A stretch of 64,000 bases of DNA, taken from positions 145,507,503 to 145,571,502 of the forward strand of contig CM077645.1 of assembly GCA_039707465.1 (NCBI GenBank), read 5' to 3'. Shown one piece after another: positions 34,644 through 45,637 of the stretch. The notes under the pieces were generated by a model that searched no databases, had not been told where the DNA came from, and saw only the letters and a program-made list of their open reading frames with translations. How positions within the stretch are numbered: the stretch's first letter is position 1; every line of letters begins with the position of its first letter. Source of the DNA: Rhabdophis nuchalis (lineage: Eukaryota; Chordata; Lepidosauria; Squamata; Natricidae). Position numbers and translations under genes: made by a program.

Positions 34644-35900
34644 CAGTGCTTCTCAATTATTTTCTGTCATGCCCCCCCTAGGAAGAAGAAAACATTTCGC
34701 GCCCCCCGCGCGACTGTAAATAGTATCATTTGTCTATAAAATTGTTATAAGTACACCTCTGCATAACGCTGTATCCTTATTAACGTATAAGAGAATAAAA
34801 AAAGAAAGAAATGTGGATCAATTTACAACAAAGAATAGCTTTATTAACTGTAGCAGAAAAGATTTAAAGTGCGTTAGAAATTTAAAAAAAATTAAATCCT
34901 TAATTAAACTATAAACATTTTTGATTGGACATGTCAAACCATATGATACTGAAAAAATACATAAAATCAATAAATAATAATGAATTCAAACCGATCACCA
35001 ACATTTACTCAGGAGCACAATATTAAAAAAAAACTTTAACCTGCAAAACAAAAATATATAAAATAATTTGAGCTGATTGTTTAATCAGAGGTGATGTCTG
35101 GATGAATGGCTACAATGAGCACGTTTTGCAATGCATAGCTTTTCAAAGCGGGGTTTGAAGCAGGACACAGCAACTCTCATCTCCTTCTCAATGTGTAGCC
35201 GAGACCTGTATTTGCTTTTCAGAGCAGCAACAGCAGAGAAGCCAGTCTCACACAAGTAAGAAGTTGCAAATGGAAGAAGAATGTGCACAGCTCTTTGTCC
35301 TAAGAGTGGATATTGCTTATTAGCGTGATTGGGGTGTAATGTCTTTAAGTGACGCCTTAATTTATTTGGCTTCATGCTGTCCGCTGCCAACATTTGTAGA
35401 CATAGTAAGCACACCGGTCTTTCCTTGTCTCCCACCGTAGTCACAGTGAAGCCAAGCGCTACATACGCCTCGTCATATTTCCTCGTCTTAGCCTTCGGAA
35501 GACTTTCTTTTATCTCCTTCTCTCCTTCTCTCTCCGCCTGTCTTCTCATCCCTTCAGACCTTTTTTGGCTGAATTGGCGGTGTCCCCTTTTATGTGTGTT
35601 CAACTCCTTTCTTTCAGGCGTTTTTCTGTACAGGCGATTTCCGGGTCTAAAAGTCACACGGGTGGGTTTGGCTAATCAGGATAGAGCATCATGTCTATCC
35701 AATCGGGTTGTTCTCCTCGAAAGGGAGGAGCATGCGCAGTCACATGTACTGGCTTAATGCTCACTATCGATGCAAATGTCAGCAGCGGTAGCCCGATTTC
35801 TTAGCTTGTTATGACTGTTTGCCGAGGTCAAACGCGCCCCCCTTTACGGAGCCTCGCACCCCCCCCCTGGGGGGCGCGCCCCACTATTTGAGAAGCACTG
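34644..35900 (-). mobile_element. hAT transposon with BED-finger ORF, internally deleted
   Basis: Termini CAGTGCTTCTCAA are inverted repeats at both ends, with exact 8-bp duplications AGTTAGTG (34636-34643 and 35901-35908). It is 1257 bp long, far shorter than an autonomous hAT. Its single minus-strand frame joins the N-terminal BED finger directly to the C-terminal dimerisation domain, so most of the catalytic core is gone. The MITE at 26997 is a more extreme deletion form of the same family. Confidence 0.93.
35085..35549 (-). CDS. BED-finger/hAT C-terminal fusion remnant
   Basis: The likely start is the ATG at 35549-35547 (MRRQAEREGEKEIKESLPKA); the longer frame to 35657 begins at GTG. Next comes a BED zinc finger, VALGFTVTTVGDKERPVCLL and onward, with CLLC and H-LKTL-H metal ligands. 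It is joined immediately to the hAT C-terminal dimerisation signature YLCETGFSAVAALKSKYRSR. The RNase H-like core with its catalytic acidic residues is missing, so it cannot transpose DNA. The frame is open across the deletion junction, so a DNA-binding, dimerising repressor-like protein could in principle be made. Related full-length proteins include the ZBED5/SCAND3-type domesticated transposases. Confidence 0.75.
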   Translation of the reverse strand: MRRQAEREGEKEIKESLPKAKTRKYDEAYVALGFTVTTVGDKERPVCLLCLQMLAADSMKPNKLRRHLKTLHPNHANKQYPLLGQRAVHILLPFATSYLCETGFSAVAALKSKYRSRLHIEKEMRVAVSCFKPRFEKLCIAKRAHCSHSSRHHL

Positions 35901-35908
35901 AGTTAGTG

Positions 35909-36414
35909 GGATTTATCCTCTTATATAAACACTGAATGACTCATTCAAAGTCTTCAGCGCTTAAGTCCTAAAGTTTTAAAGCGTCATGAAAGTAAAATGT
36001 TTATGTGATTTAGACATTTTAGCAGTGATTTAAGCCAAGAGGGCAGGATAGAACCTATTGGTTTGCTTTTAGCAATGTATTGTTACATTGTATGTTATGA
36101 CATACAGTTAATTGATGAAAATATCTTAAGTATTAGATCCACCTGACGGTGCAATATATATGCAAGGTGATTTTGGAGGGATAGATAATTTTTCACACCT
36201 TTAAAATAATTTGGCTTTGAGAGTCACAGATACTAAGGCAAGTAGCCTGGACACTTTTAAAGCTTTTTGATGATTGGGCTATTATATTCTTTTTTATTAC
36301 TTCAAGATAATTAATGGAATAAAAGAGAATCTAGAACAGTCTTACAAACTAACATGTCCTCGGAATTAATAAGTATGATCAGAAGGGAAAGGAGGAGAGG
36401 AAAAAAAATAGAGG
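35909..36414. other. Intergenic DNA, no gene seen
   Basis: Unique AT-rich sequence between two transposon insertions. Confidence 0.45.
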
Positions 36415-36559
36415 CTTTGGGGCAGTGGTGGGTTTCAAATTTTTTTAGAACCTCTTCTGTAGGTGTGGCCTGCTTTGTGGGAGTGGCTTGCCAGCCATGT
36501 GACCAGGTGGGAGTGGCTTAGCAGCCATGTAACTGGGTGGGCATGGCCAACTTGTGAAA

Positions 36560-36755
36560 TGTGGTGAAACTCACTTAACAACGCTCTTGCTTAGCAACCA
36601 AAATGTTGGCTCAGAAACTCTGGCATTTGAAGCACGCAAGTCTTAAAGCTGTCAAGTTACAAGACCCTTGCACCCCTAACACTTTAGGAAAAAACCCAGG
36701 GGTGTTCAAACTTGACAGCTTTAAGACTTGTGGACTTCAACTCACAGAATTCCTC
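36560..36755. mobile_element. Tigger-like scrap and broken palindromic MITE
   Basis: CACTTAACAACGCTCTTGCT is the Tigger-like MITE interior. GCAAGTCTTAAAGCTGTCAA (36636-36655) and TTGACAGCTTTAAGACTTGT (36712-36731) are inverted arms of a palindromic hAT MITE related to 28048, with rearranged ends. Confidence 0.55.
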
Positions 36756-36775
36756 CTCTCACTCTTCATCTAGAT

Positions 36776-37112
36776 CAGGGGTCCCCAACCTTTTTTGCAC
36801 CAGGGACCGGTTTCATTTTAAAGAAAATTCCGCGGACCGGCTGGTGTAGAGAGGGAGCGCGGGGGGAGGGGGGAACAGGCGGTGCATGCGCATGCGGGGG
36901 GGGGGTTAATCGGCTCACTTGCCACTCTAGGGCCCCCAATGGCGCAAGCCATTGGGAGAGCACAGGGAGAGCCTGTGCTCTCCCGCCCCCGGCGCGCGCT
37001 CTGCCCAGGGAGCTGCCCCCTCCTCTCTCCTCCTCCTCTCCGGCCCTGCGGCCCGGTTCTTATCAAGTCATGGACCGGCACCGGTCCGCGGACCAGAGGT
37101 TGGGGACCCCTG
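36776..37112. mobile_element. hAT MITE, 337 bp, innermost of the nest
   Basis: Ends CAGGGGTCCCCAACCTTTTT and GGTTGGGGACCCCTG; exact 8-bp duplications ATCTAGAT (36768-36775 and 37113-37120). Same family as 14581-14909, in the opposite orientation, with the GC-rich core between. Confidence 0.93.
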
Positions 37113-37237
37113 ATCTAGATGATGTGCGGATGGGCGGGGGAAGGGAGCTGGAACCGGTTCTAAACGGCACTGTAGATTTGTGGAACCTCTTCTATAGAAG
37201 AGGTTAGAACTGGCAGGAACCCACCCCTGCTTTGGGG

Positions 37238-38451
37238 TATATGTTAAAACAGTTCTAAAAATGGCTTGAAAATCTTCTTTCTTGCACCTTTTTAAATGCG
37301 TCCAAAACCTACCGGTAATTCAAATGTTGACAATTAATTCATTGTGTCTAATGAAGTGTTGATTTTTCCTTTGATTTAGCTGCCTCATGCTCCATACTAG
37401 AAAATCTATAACTCTTGATTCCAAATATTAGAATACGCTGAATAAAAAAATATATTCGTTTTTAATACTTACCAAAGCAATAATATTATGAGAGAACCTG
37501 TTAACCGTCAAATGAAATCAACTACCATTTTTTAAATGAAGTTATTCCATAATATAGGTTTTTCATGGGAAGAAGAATTGAAATTACATCTAATGTAAGC
37601 CTGGTGTTTCTAAAGATATAGAAAGTGATCTTCATGCAAAAAGAGTTCAATACTTATAAGGATTTTAATGGAATTAAATACAAGAACCTAATTCTGAAAC
37701 ACATTATTTCAGTCAATGTCCAAAGTAAAATGCCTAGTGGTAAGGTAAAGTTAAACAACATTTCATAACTGATACAATAGTAGGAAAAACAAGCTGCAGT
37801 ATAAATATCAAGGAAACATTAAACATAAATACCAAAGAAATAGTTCTAAATTAGAACACATAATTCTTGCACAATGTAACTGTGATATTGCCTCTTTAAA
37901 ATTAAAAGTAGGGCTCAGTTAGCTATTTATTGTACTTTAATCTGACTCACTCCAGTAAAATGGAGGATAAAAACCTAAATGCACTTTTTAGACTAATTCT
38001 GGATAAACCTGACAACTAGGTGACATTTCCAATTTTGTAGATTCAATGGCAGCAAAAGAAGTAAGGTAAGATCAATGGTGCAACAGGAAATATTAGAATT
38101 TTCTGTATTCTACATTAAAAGGGACTCATTTTTATAACTATCTGTTATGGGATACAATAATGCATCTGTGATCAAGGCTGAATTATTTCCTATATTTCTT
38201 ATAAAAAGAAGCTAAAATTAAAGGTTTAAAGGCTAAAGTTAAAGACATATTGATTCTTCATGAATCACATCTCTCTATTGACAGATATAGCTGTTTGATC
38301 ATTGCTAAATACAAACTTTGCAAATTCTGTGCAGCCAAACAAGAAATTTTATTTCATTGGGCTAGGCAACAATATTAAAATTTAAAAAAAGAAAAGCTGT
38401 CCAGTAAATTACTAATTACTAAATTAAACAAAGTAAGGCCAGCCATGTATT
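37238..38451. other. Unique AT-rich intergenic DNA, no gene seen
   Basis: One of the longest repeat-free stretches here. No exon was recognised. It is a reasonable place to look for conserved non-coding elements. Confidence 0.45.
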
Positions 38452-38553
38452 AAAATGCAGGTGTAAAAGATTTCTTACATTTTCATCCCAACAGGGCTAC
38501 AAGAACATTATCAAGTGAAGGAGAAATTGTTCTTCCTTTTACACCTGCATTTT
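38452..38553. repeat. Perfect 18-bp inverted repeat with 66-bp loop
   Basis: AAAATGCAGGTGTAAAAG at 38452-38469 is exactly reverse-complemented at 38536-38553. No target duplication or known MITE terminus is apparent, so it may be a tiny MITE or a foldback sequence. Confidence 0.75.
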
Positions 38554-38568
38554 TCTTAGTAATCTAAA

Positions 38569-39017
38569 CAGTGTTGGTGAACCTTTTCGGCACAAAGTGC
38601 TGGAAACCGGAAGATCATCTTCCCAGTGTGTGCATGCGCACCGGGCGTCTGCTCTTTATTTTATTTATTTATTTTATTAAATTTATATCCCGCCCTTCTC
38701 CTAAAAAAGGACCATTGGGTTTCCGTCATGCACATGTGCATCGGCCACCTGGTCTTCCGGTTTCTGACACGCATGTACATGCAAAGACCAACTGGTCAGT
38801 GCGCATGCCCATGCTGGAAACTGGAAGATCATCGGGCAGCTGCTCTTCTGGTTTCAGGCATTCCCGCGCACATGAAGACCAGCTGGCCAGCATGCCAGAA
38901 TATGAAAGAATGTGTGATGGCTCGTGTAACCGAAGAGATGGCTCTGCATGCCACTTCTGGCATACGTGCCACAGGTTTAATAATAATAATAATAATAATA
39001 ATGGTTTGCCATCACGG
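38569..39017. mobile_element. hAT-type MITE with L2 tail and AAT insertions
   Basis: Left end CAGTGTTGGTGAACCTTTTC and right end GGTTTGCCATCACGG are approximate inverted repeats. Flanks AATCTAAA and ACCTAAAG are similar but not exact duplications. Inside are a minus-strand L2 3' tail (38655-38712) and an (AAT)8 run (38978-39001). The core repeats GGAAGATCATC and ACCAACTGG/ACCAGCTGG. Confidence 0.55.
38655..38712 (-). mobile_element. L2-type 3' tail
   Basis: TTTATTTATTTATTTTATTA followed by AATTTATATCCCGCCCTTCT is the reverse complement of an L2 tail, inserted inside the surrounding MITE. Confidence 0.7.
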
Positions 39018-39025
39018 ACCTAAAG

Positions 39026-39737
39026 TAACCTTTACTGAGAAAAATGGTAATCGGAAGGACATTCAGTGAACTGCAGTCCAGCCTAAAGGAATTAAGTTTA
39101 GTGTTGAAATATTTTTGAACATTAAAGAAAAGTAGCTGTAAGAATCCTAGAAGCAAAGCTATTGATTGTTTGTTGGCTTCCTGCACAATTGCTTTTTTAA
39201 GATGGAATGCTATTGGTATACCTCACCTTTCTTATTTGCAACAATAGAAAAGTGCTGTATGTGTCTTTAAAATTTCTTTCTCCAGTAAATACAATTTTAA
39301 TGCCCTTGTCTGTTTAAGACATTAAACTGCTTCCCAAACGATACATGGTAATGCAATGGATCTAACACTTATTTTAATTAAATCATGATTATCTCAAGGG
39401 TCACTTGGATAACTAATTGGGGTCCCTTCCACAAGAAGCAGGTTTCTCAGGTTGAACATCCTGCCCAGACAGCAAATACAATGGAAAAGCAAGACTACTG
39501 TGAGATTCAGGAAGAGCAACATCCGGTGTGCCTATGAATAAATGGTGATGACCTGGAAAGACCTGGTCACAAAAGGAGAAAAAAAGAAACAAAAGGAAAA
39601 AGATTTATGATACATATATACACTAAGCGATACACTAGAGGCCATTTGTCTTTATCATTTATTCTGAACTATGCTTGTTTAAGATACATGTGAACCGCTT
39701 ATTGGAGTGGCTGATCTTTAGAGCTATTCCACCCTAA
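39026..39737. other. Intergenic DNA, no gene seen
   Basis: Unique sequence; nothing recognised. Confidence 0.45.
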
Positions 39738-39745
39738 GAATCAAG

Positions 39746-40155
39746 CAGGGGTGGGATTGAAGAATTTTAACAACCAGTTCGCTGCCTGGTTGCTGGGTGG
39801 ACGTGGCTCACTCGGCCTCCTGCACCATGGGAGGGGACGCTCTCCTCAGGCTCTGGAGGCTTTCCTCGAGTCTCCAGGAGGACGAAAATGGCATCTCCCC
39901 CAGGCTCCAGAGGCCCTTGGAGGCTGGAAACAGGCCAGACTTCCAGAACTTCTAGAAGACCCAATTTTCATCCTCCCCACGCTCTGCGCGGGCCCTGCAC
40001 TAACCTGGCATGATGAATGGGCTACATAGAGACTCCAGGGAGGGGAGGGTGGGGTGGAGCCAGCCGGTCCTTGCAACTCCTGGTTTAGCAAACCAGATGT
40101 AAAATTAACATCCAGTTCGCCTGAACCAGTCCAAACTGGCTGAATCCCACCACTA
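39746..40155. mobile_element. GGTGGGATT-type hAT MITE
   Basis: Left CAGGGGTGGGATTGAAGAAT, right CTGAATCCCACCACTA. The flanks GAATCAAG (39738-39745) and CAATCAAG (40156-40163) match at 7 of 8 bases. The core is GC-rich with repeated CTCTGGAGGC / CTCCAGAGGCCCTTGGAGG blocks. The open frames across it have no recognisable product. Confidence 0.8.
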
Positions 40156-40163
40156 CAATCAAG

Positions 40164-40639
40164 AAATGAAAATGAAGGAGATTACTAAATAAATGGATAT
40201 TTGAGAGGTCATTGATGCTCTCTGAGCTTGGTTCTGTTCTTGCAAACATTTCATTACCAAACTAGGTAACATTATCAGTGCAATTTGACAAACATGAGTC
40301 TGCTCAGACAGCAATGTGACTTGAAATAATGTTCTCAGGGTTGGCACAATGAAAAGGAAGGGCAAAGCATGTCTAATTTGAAATCCAAACATATTCCCAA
40401 GGCTCAGTCCAAGATATTGTTTTTGTTTTAATCCATCCATAGATATTTTATGGAACAATAATGACCTCATTTTAGTTATAGGCTGCAAAATGCTCTCTTA
40501 ATGTATTACTCAAACTATCACATAACCTTATGGAGGAGGGGACTGCACCAAAATTGTAGAAGGTTGCAAACTCTTCTTTGTAATGGACTGAGGATTTAAA
40601 ACGAATAGTAATAATGAAAAGGTACAGAAGTATAGCGCA
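40164..40639. other. Intergenic DNA, no gene seen
   Basis: Nothing recognised. An open frame of 109 codons on the minus strand has no familiar domain. Confidence 0.4.
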
Positions 40640-40745
40640 TGTATATTGCATGTATATTGTATAGCGCGTGTATTTTAATTCCCTGTGCACCGCCCTGAGT
40701 CCATCTGGAGACAGGAGCGGTATATAAATCCAATAAACCGTAAAC
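40640..40745 (+). mobile_element. L2-type 3' tail
   Basis: TTCCCTGTGCACCGCCCTGA, GTCCATCTGGAGACAGGAGC and GGTATATAAATCCAATAAAC form a recognisable LINE 3' end. Confidence 0.7.
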
Positions 40746-41017
40746 TGTATTGGAGGTACTTGAGTCTTGTAGAATGATTTGAAAAACAGTGAAGAAAAGG
40801 AGACAGGAAACTGATAACAGAAGACAGAAATGGTAGAAAAAGAGCTGCCAGGAGGTGAGTTTTTTGCTGTTCACTTCAATGTTTTTTTTTCATAATTGCA
40901 TTGTATTTTATTCTTGTTCATTGCCCAGAATTCATTTTGGTAGATTTATTAAATTTGTTGAATAAATAAATATGTCTTGCACGTCTAAGCCAGAAAATAC
41001 TAACAGCAAGTGTTCAA

Positions 41018-41372
41018 GAACAGCCACAATTGAGCCCAAATTTTTTGTTGCCAAGTAAAACAGCTTTTAAATAGGTTTTGCCCATTTTATGATCTTTCTT
41101 GCCACAGTTATTAAGTGAATCACTACAGTTGCTAAGTCAATAACACAGTTGTTAAATGAATCTGGCTTCCCCATTGTCTTTCCTTTGTCAGAAGGCAAAA
41201 GGTGATCACCTGATCCATAGACACTGCAACCGTCATAAATATGAGCCAAATATGGGTTCAAACTTTGATCATGTGACCATCAGGATGCTGCAACAATCAT
41301 AATTATAAAAAACGAGAAAAAGTCACTTTTTTCACTGCCGTTGTAAATTTCAATGCCCACTAAACAATTTTA
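41018..41372. mobile_element. Tigger-like MITE, inverted, ends degraded
   Basis: CCACAATTGAGCCCAAATTT, TTAAGTGAATCACTACAGTT, TGATCATGTGACCATCAGGA and AAAGTCACTTTTTTCACTGC are reverse complements of successive blocks in the copy at 47956-48342. Confidence 0.75.
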
Positions 41373-41743
41373 AAAATCAAGTATAATCCCTTCCCAATAT
41401 TACCACACCAAACAAATTCGCACGTAGTTTATTCCTGCAATTGGTAAATGCACATATATTTTCTCTCCCTCTCTCCATTTTCCATTTTCATTTTCATTTG
41501 CACCTTCCTATTCAACAATCCTAAGGCTTCTCTCCTCCTCTCCCTCTCCCTCTCCCTCTCTCTCGCTCCTCCCTCATCCTCATTCACATATACATAGTTC
41601 AATAGCAGTGCCTGGAGGTAAATGCCACAACTGAACTTTGGAAGCATTTACATTTCAATAATCTGACTTGTAACTTTATTAATGCCATTTTTACAAAAAT
41701 AATAATAATTATAGAGAAACTAATTATAAATAAACTAATTACT
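41373..41743. other. Intergenic DNA with CT-rich tract
   Basis: A CTCCCT-rich tract lies at about 41460-41576. No gene was seen. Confidence 0.45.
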
Positions 41744-41974
41744 GAGCTGCGGTGGCACAGTAATTAGAATGCAGTTATTGCAGGCTAACTCTGCCCACTG
41801 CCACGAGTTCTATCCTGACCAGCTCGGGGGTTGACTCAGCATTTCATTTTTCCGAGGTCAGTAAAAATTAGGAATCAGATTCTTGCGTGCTATATGCTGA
41901 CATTATAAATTGTTAGAGAGGGCTGTAAAGCATTGTGAAGTGGTATATAAATTGAAATGCTATTGCTATTGCTA
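41744..41974 (+). mobile_element. tRNA-derived SINE, squamate type
   Basis: The head GAGCTGCGGTGGCACAGTAA has an A-box-like segment and ACGAGTTCTATCC a B-box-like segment. The body continues GGGTTGACTCAGCATTTCAT, GAGAGGGCTGTAAAGCATTG and a TATAAATTGAAATGC(TATTGC)n tail. It is distinct from the Sauria SINE at 34240. The tail format is LINE-like. Confidence 0.75.
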
Positions 41975-42597
41975 AACATGTGAGACTTGGGAAGCATTTA
42001 CATTCACAACAATAATCAATGTGAACATTCAGCAAAATGATTAGGACTCTTCCTTTTTGAAGGTAAGACTTTAAATAAACTTCTTATAATAGGTGCTATT
42101 TATTTGATTGAGTGAACATTATTGATAATGAAATCCAAATCCTTCCCTAAGGATAGAAAGCCAGTAAGGAGGAAGCAGTAGGGACCAGAAAGGAAGGAAG
42201 GAAGGAAGGAAGGAAGGAAGGAAGGAAGGAAGGAAGGAAGGAAGGGAAGCAGTTCAGCAGTTAATTGCAAAAAGCATTCTAAATAGTTACAATAATGAAG
42301 TGCATATTTTAATGCATAAGTTTTCCCTGCAATATTTATGGAAATAGGCTTGCTGATAATATGGAGCTATTGAACTTATTTTGGAAAGAAATACGCATAT
42401 AGTATTTTGAAAATACGTTTTGTGAATCATAATACAGGTTTTCTAAAGAGAGCCAGTAGATGGCAGTACAGACTACACACAAAGTTCATTACTGTACAGC
42501 GAAAAACAATTATAAAGAAATGTTCGAATTAATCTTAGCTATGCTTAGTAACCCCACCAAATTACCATATTATTCCAAAAGTTCTACATTGGTATAA
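41975..42597. other. Intergenic DNA with GGAA array
   Basis: No gene was seen. Holds the GGAA microsatellite listed separately. Confidence 0.45.
42189..42246. repeat. (GGAA)n microsatellite
   Basis: About 14 uninterrupted AAGG/GGAA units. Such arrays can bind ETS-family factors, but no function is implied here. Confidence 0.93.
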
Positions 42598-44492
42598 ATC
42601 GATTGTGATTAATACCTTTTTCAAGTTGCCAAAAAGATGCCTCTACACTTGGAGATCACAAGCAGATACAAAAAATAATATAGTAAAGAACCAAATTGAC
42701 TATTTTGCAATAAACAAAAGATTTAGAAACTCAGTAAAATCAGTAAAGACATGCACAGGTGCAGATGTACTATCCAATCATAATCTACTACTTGCCCAAG
42801 TCCAGCTGAAACTAAAAAGGGTGAAAAATCTGAATCTGAATTCTTCATCTCATGGATAAAAGACACTCTTATAAAAATAAAAACAAAGACAAATACAATG
42901 AATTACAGAAAACAATTAGAAGAAAAACTGGACTGGCAAAAGAAAAGTGGTTTGCAAAGAGATGCAAAGAAATAGAAAAGACAGAATGTATTCATGGTAA
43001 TTTCAATTTACACAAAAAATGTGAAAGAAGCAGCAGGTGCCCACAAAAAGAAAACCAACAACTTAATTGACAAGGAGGGGAAAATCATCTTGGATGTGGA
43101 TGAAAAACTGAAAAGGTGAAAGGAATATATTGAAGAACATTTTGAGGACACTAGGGATGATATCGATATAGGAAGTATAACAATTGGACCAAACATCACT
43201 ATGGAGGAGGTTGAACACACAATAAAAAATAGCATAAACAAGAAAAGCCACAGAACCTGATGAGATCCCAGTAGAAATTTTAAAATTGCTGGAAGACAGC
43301 AAAATGGGAAGAAATTTTACTGCAGCTCTTCAATTGAATATATGAAACAGGAAAGATACCAAATGATTGGCTAAAGTGTAATCCCCCAAAAATAAATGCA
43401 AAGAAATGTACAAAATACAGAGCAATAAGCTTAATGAGTCATGCCCTGAAAACATTCCTGAGAACAATTCACACAAGAATATACAACAAAATTGAGTAGC
43501 GTATAAGTAACACGCACTTTGGTTTCAGAAACGATCTTGGTACACAAGATACCCTATTCAGCATTCAAGTTCTTGTAGTGTTGTAGAGATGTCAATCACA
43601 GTGTTTACATATGCTTCATTGATTTTGAAAAAGCATTTGATAAAATAAGGCACAGCAAACTATTACAAATCCTGAAACAAGTGGGACTAGATGACAAAGA
43701 CATCCAAATAATAAAGAATCTATATTGGCATCAGGTAGCAAATGTGAGACTAGGGCCAGGCCAAAAATATTCACATAATGTAGAAATATGAAGAGGGGTC
43801 GGATAGGGCTTATTCTGCCTCCGCTGTGGTTTAATATCTACTCTGAGTCAATTTTCAACAAAGCACTGGAAAACATTGATGCTGGCCTCAAAGTAAATGG
43901 TGTTCGGACCAACAATTTAAGATATGCCGATAATACAGTTCTGCTTACCACTAAGCATGAAGATCTTCAGCTACTCATCAATAGAGTCACAGAAATATCA
44001 GAAAAATACAGCTTGAAGTTTAACAAAAATCAGGCTTGTCAGATGTTACATCTTTTCTATCCTGCTTTTCTATCATGGAGTAGAGAGTTGGTCTCTGACA
44101 GAAAACTACTTGAAGAGACTAGAAGCATTTAAAATGTGGATTTACAGACAGCTGTTATGTGTAAGCTGGGCTGACAAAATCAGAAATGAGGTGGTGATAA
44201 GCCTCCTGGGTAAGCTAAGGGAAATCATCAAAATCATAAGAAACCTAAAGTTAGAATATTTTGGACATGTCAAGCAACACCTAGAAAAATATGACATCCT
44301 TCACTTAATCCTCCAGGAAAAAATTGAAGGCAAAAGACGTCCAGGCAGAAGAAGAACATCATGACTTCAAAATCTAAGGGACTTGGTTGGACAAAACTCA
44401 GCAGCACCTTTTTGTGTGGCTGTTGATAAAAATAGGATCACCAGCGTGATTGCCAACGTCCGATGATGGATATGGCACAAGAAGAAGAAGAT
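42598..44492 (+). mobile_element. RTE-clade LINE, decayed
   Basis: In order on the plus strand: the end of the endonuclease (YTWRSQADTKNNIVKNQIDY, then SVKTCTGAD and NHNLLLAQVQLKLKRVKN), a linker, then reverse transcriptase with FIDFEKAFDKIRHSKLL (about 43617), LRYADNTVLL (43917-43946) and a C-terminal segment LEAFKMWIYRQLL...LEYFGHV...EGKRRPGRRR (44110-44364). These motifs and their order mark an RTE-type element related to, but distinct from, BovB. The frame changes at least four times, and the catalytic YADD has become YADN, so the copy is dead. Confidence 0.8.
43788..44132 (+). pseudogene. RTE reverse transcriptase fragment, YADD to YADN
   Basis: Encodes the core of reverse transcriptase: a degraded form of the RRGVRQGC..SPLLFN motif, then NIYSESIFNKALENIDAGLK, VNGVRTNNLRYADNTVLLTT and SEKYSLKFNKNQ. 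The second aspartate of the YADD box (codon 43932-43934) is AAT, which removes a metal ligand required for polymerisation. Confidence 0.75.
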
Positions 44493-44873
44493 AAAGTGAT
44501 TATGGCCCCAATACAATAAAAACAAAAACAACAATTATTTTCTGTGTCATCAGGCAGACTTGAATTATGGTTTCTAGAAGTAGCAAAAGACTCCTTTCCC
44601 TATATCAACTAATATTTTGCAATGGAAATAAATCACATACAATATTAAACTATTTGTGCCCTTGTTTTTTCAAAGGAAAAATCTCAAAAATAATTGTAAT
44701 TGTAATTGTATTCGAATTTGTATACCACCCTTTCTCCCTTACGGGACTCAGGGCGGTGAACAGGCAATGATAAAAAACAATAATAGAAACATCAATATAA
44801 ATACCTATGCTAAAAATAAATTAAATACTAATCCTGCTCTAAAATGCACAATAAAAACCCCAATAAAACCAGA

Positions 44874-45497
44874 TTAAAAGCTACACCAGGCCGGCCGTAC
44901 GAAAAGATGGGTCTTCAGGGCTCGGTGGAACAGGTGCAGGTCGGTAGCTGTGCGGAGGTCAGGGGGCAGGTTGTTCCAGAGGGCAGGAGCTGCCACAGAG
45001 AAGGCTCTCCCCCTAGGGGTCGCCAGCCGACATTGACTGGCTGACGGCACCCCGAGGAGGCCCTCTCTGTGGGAGCGGACTGGTCGAAGGGAGGTATTTG
45101 GTAGGAGGCGGTCTTGCAAGTACCTAGGTCCCTTGCCATGGAGCGCTTTAAAGGTTGTTACTAGCACCTTGAAGCGCACCCGGAAAGCCACAGGCAGCCA
45201 GTGCAGCTCGCGCAGGAGAGGTGTTACATGGGAGCATATGGAGGCTCCCAGAATCCCCTGCGCAGTCGCATTCTGAACTAGCTGGAGCCTCCGGGTGCAC
45301 CTCAATGGAAGCCCCATGTAGAGAGCATTACCATAGTCCAGGCGGGAGATGACGAGGGCTTGAGTGACCGTGCGTAAAGCGTCACAGTCCAGAAAGGGGT
45401 GCAACAGGCGTATCAGACAAACCTGATAAACAGCCCCCCTGGCCACGGCTGTCACATGATCGTCCAAGGACAGCCGAGTATCCAGGAGGACGCCCAA
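44874..45497 (-). pseudogene. L2 C-terminal region
   Basis: 207 codons from [20 protein letters not shown] through [40 protein letters not shown] and SVAAPALWNNLPPDLRTATD to FVRPAWCSF. The C-terminal extension is typical of L2 but has no assigned activity. Confidence 0.85.
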
Positions 45498-45637
45498 GTT
45501 GCGGGCCCTCTCCGCGGGGCTAATGATACGCCCCCGATAGCCAGAGATGGAACCAACTGGCTATGCCGTGCCACCGGAAACCACAGCCACTTGATCTTGG
45601 ATGGGTTGAGTCGAAGCCTGTTTCTCCCCATCCAGAC

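Larger units (their letters stand above)
36423..37229. mobile_element. Outer hAT MITE of a three-deep nest
   Basis: Left end CAGTGGTGGGTTTCAAATTT and right end AGGAACCCACCCCTG, with exact 8-bp duplications CTTTGGGG at 36415-36422 and 37230-37237. AGAACCTCTTCTGTAGGTGT near the left is mirrored by GAACCTCTTCTATAGAAGAG near the right. Its interior is interrupted by Tigger-like and palindromic-MITE fragments (about 36560-36755) and by a complete MITE at 36776-37112. Confidence 0.85.

Noticed and set aside
41744..41800. Possible tRNA gene
   Set aside because: A and B boxes are present but no complete cloverleaf; the sequence continues into a SINE body.
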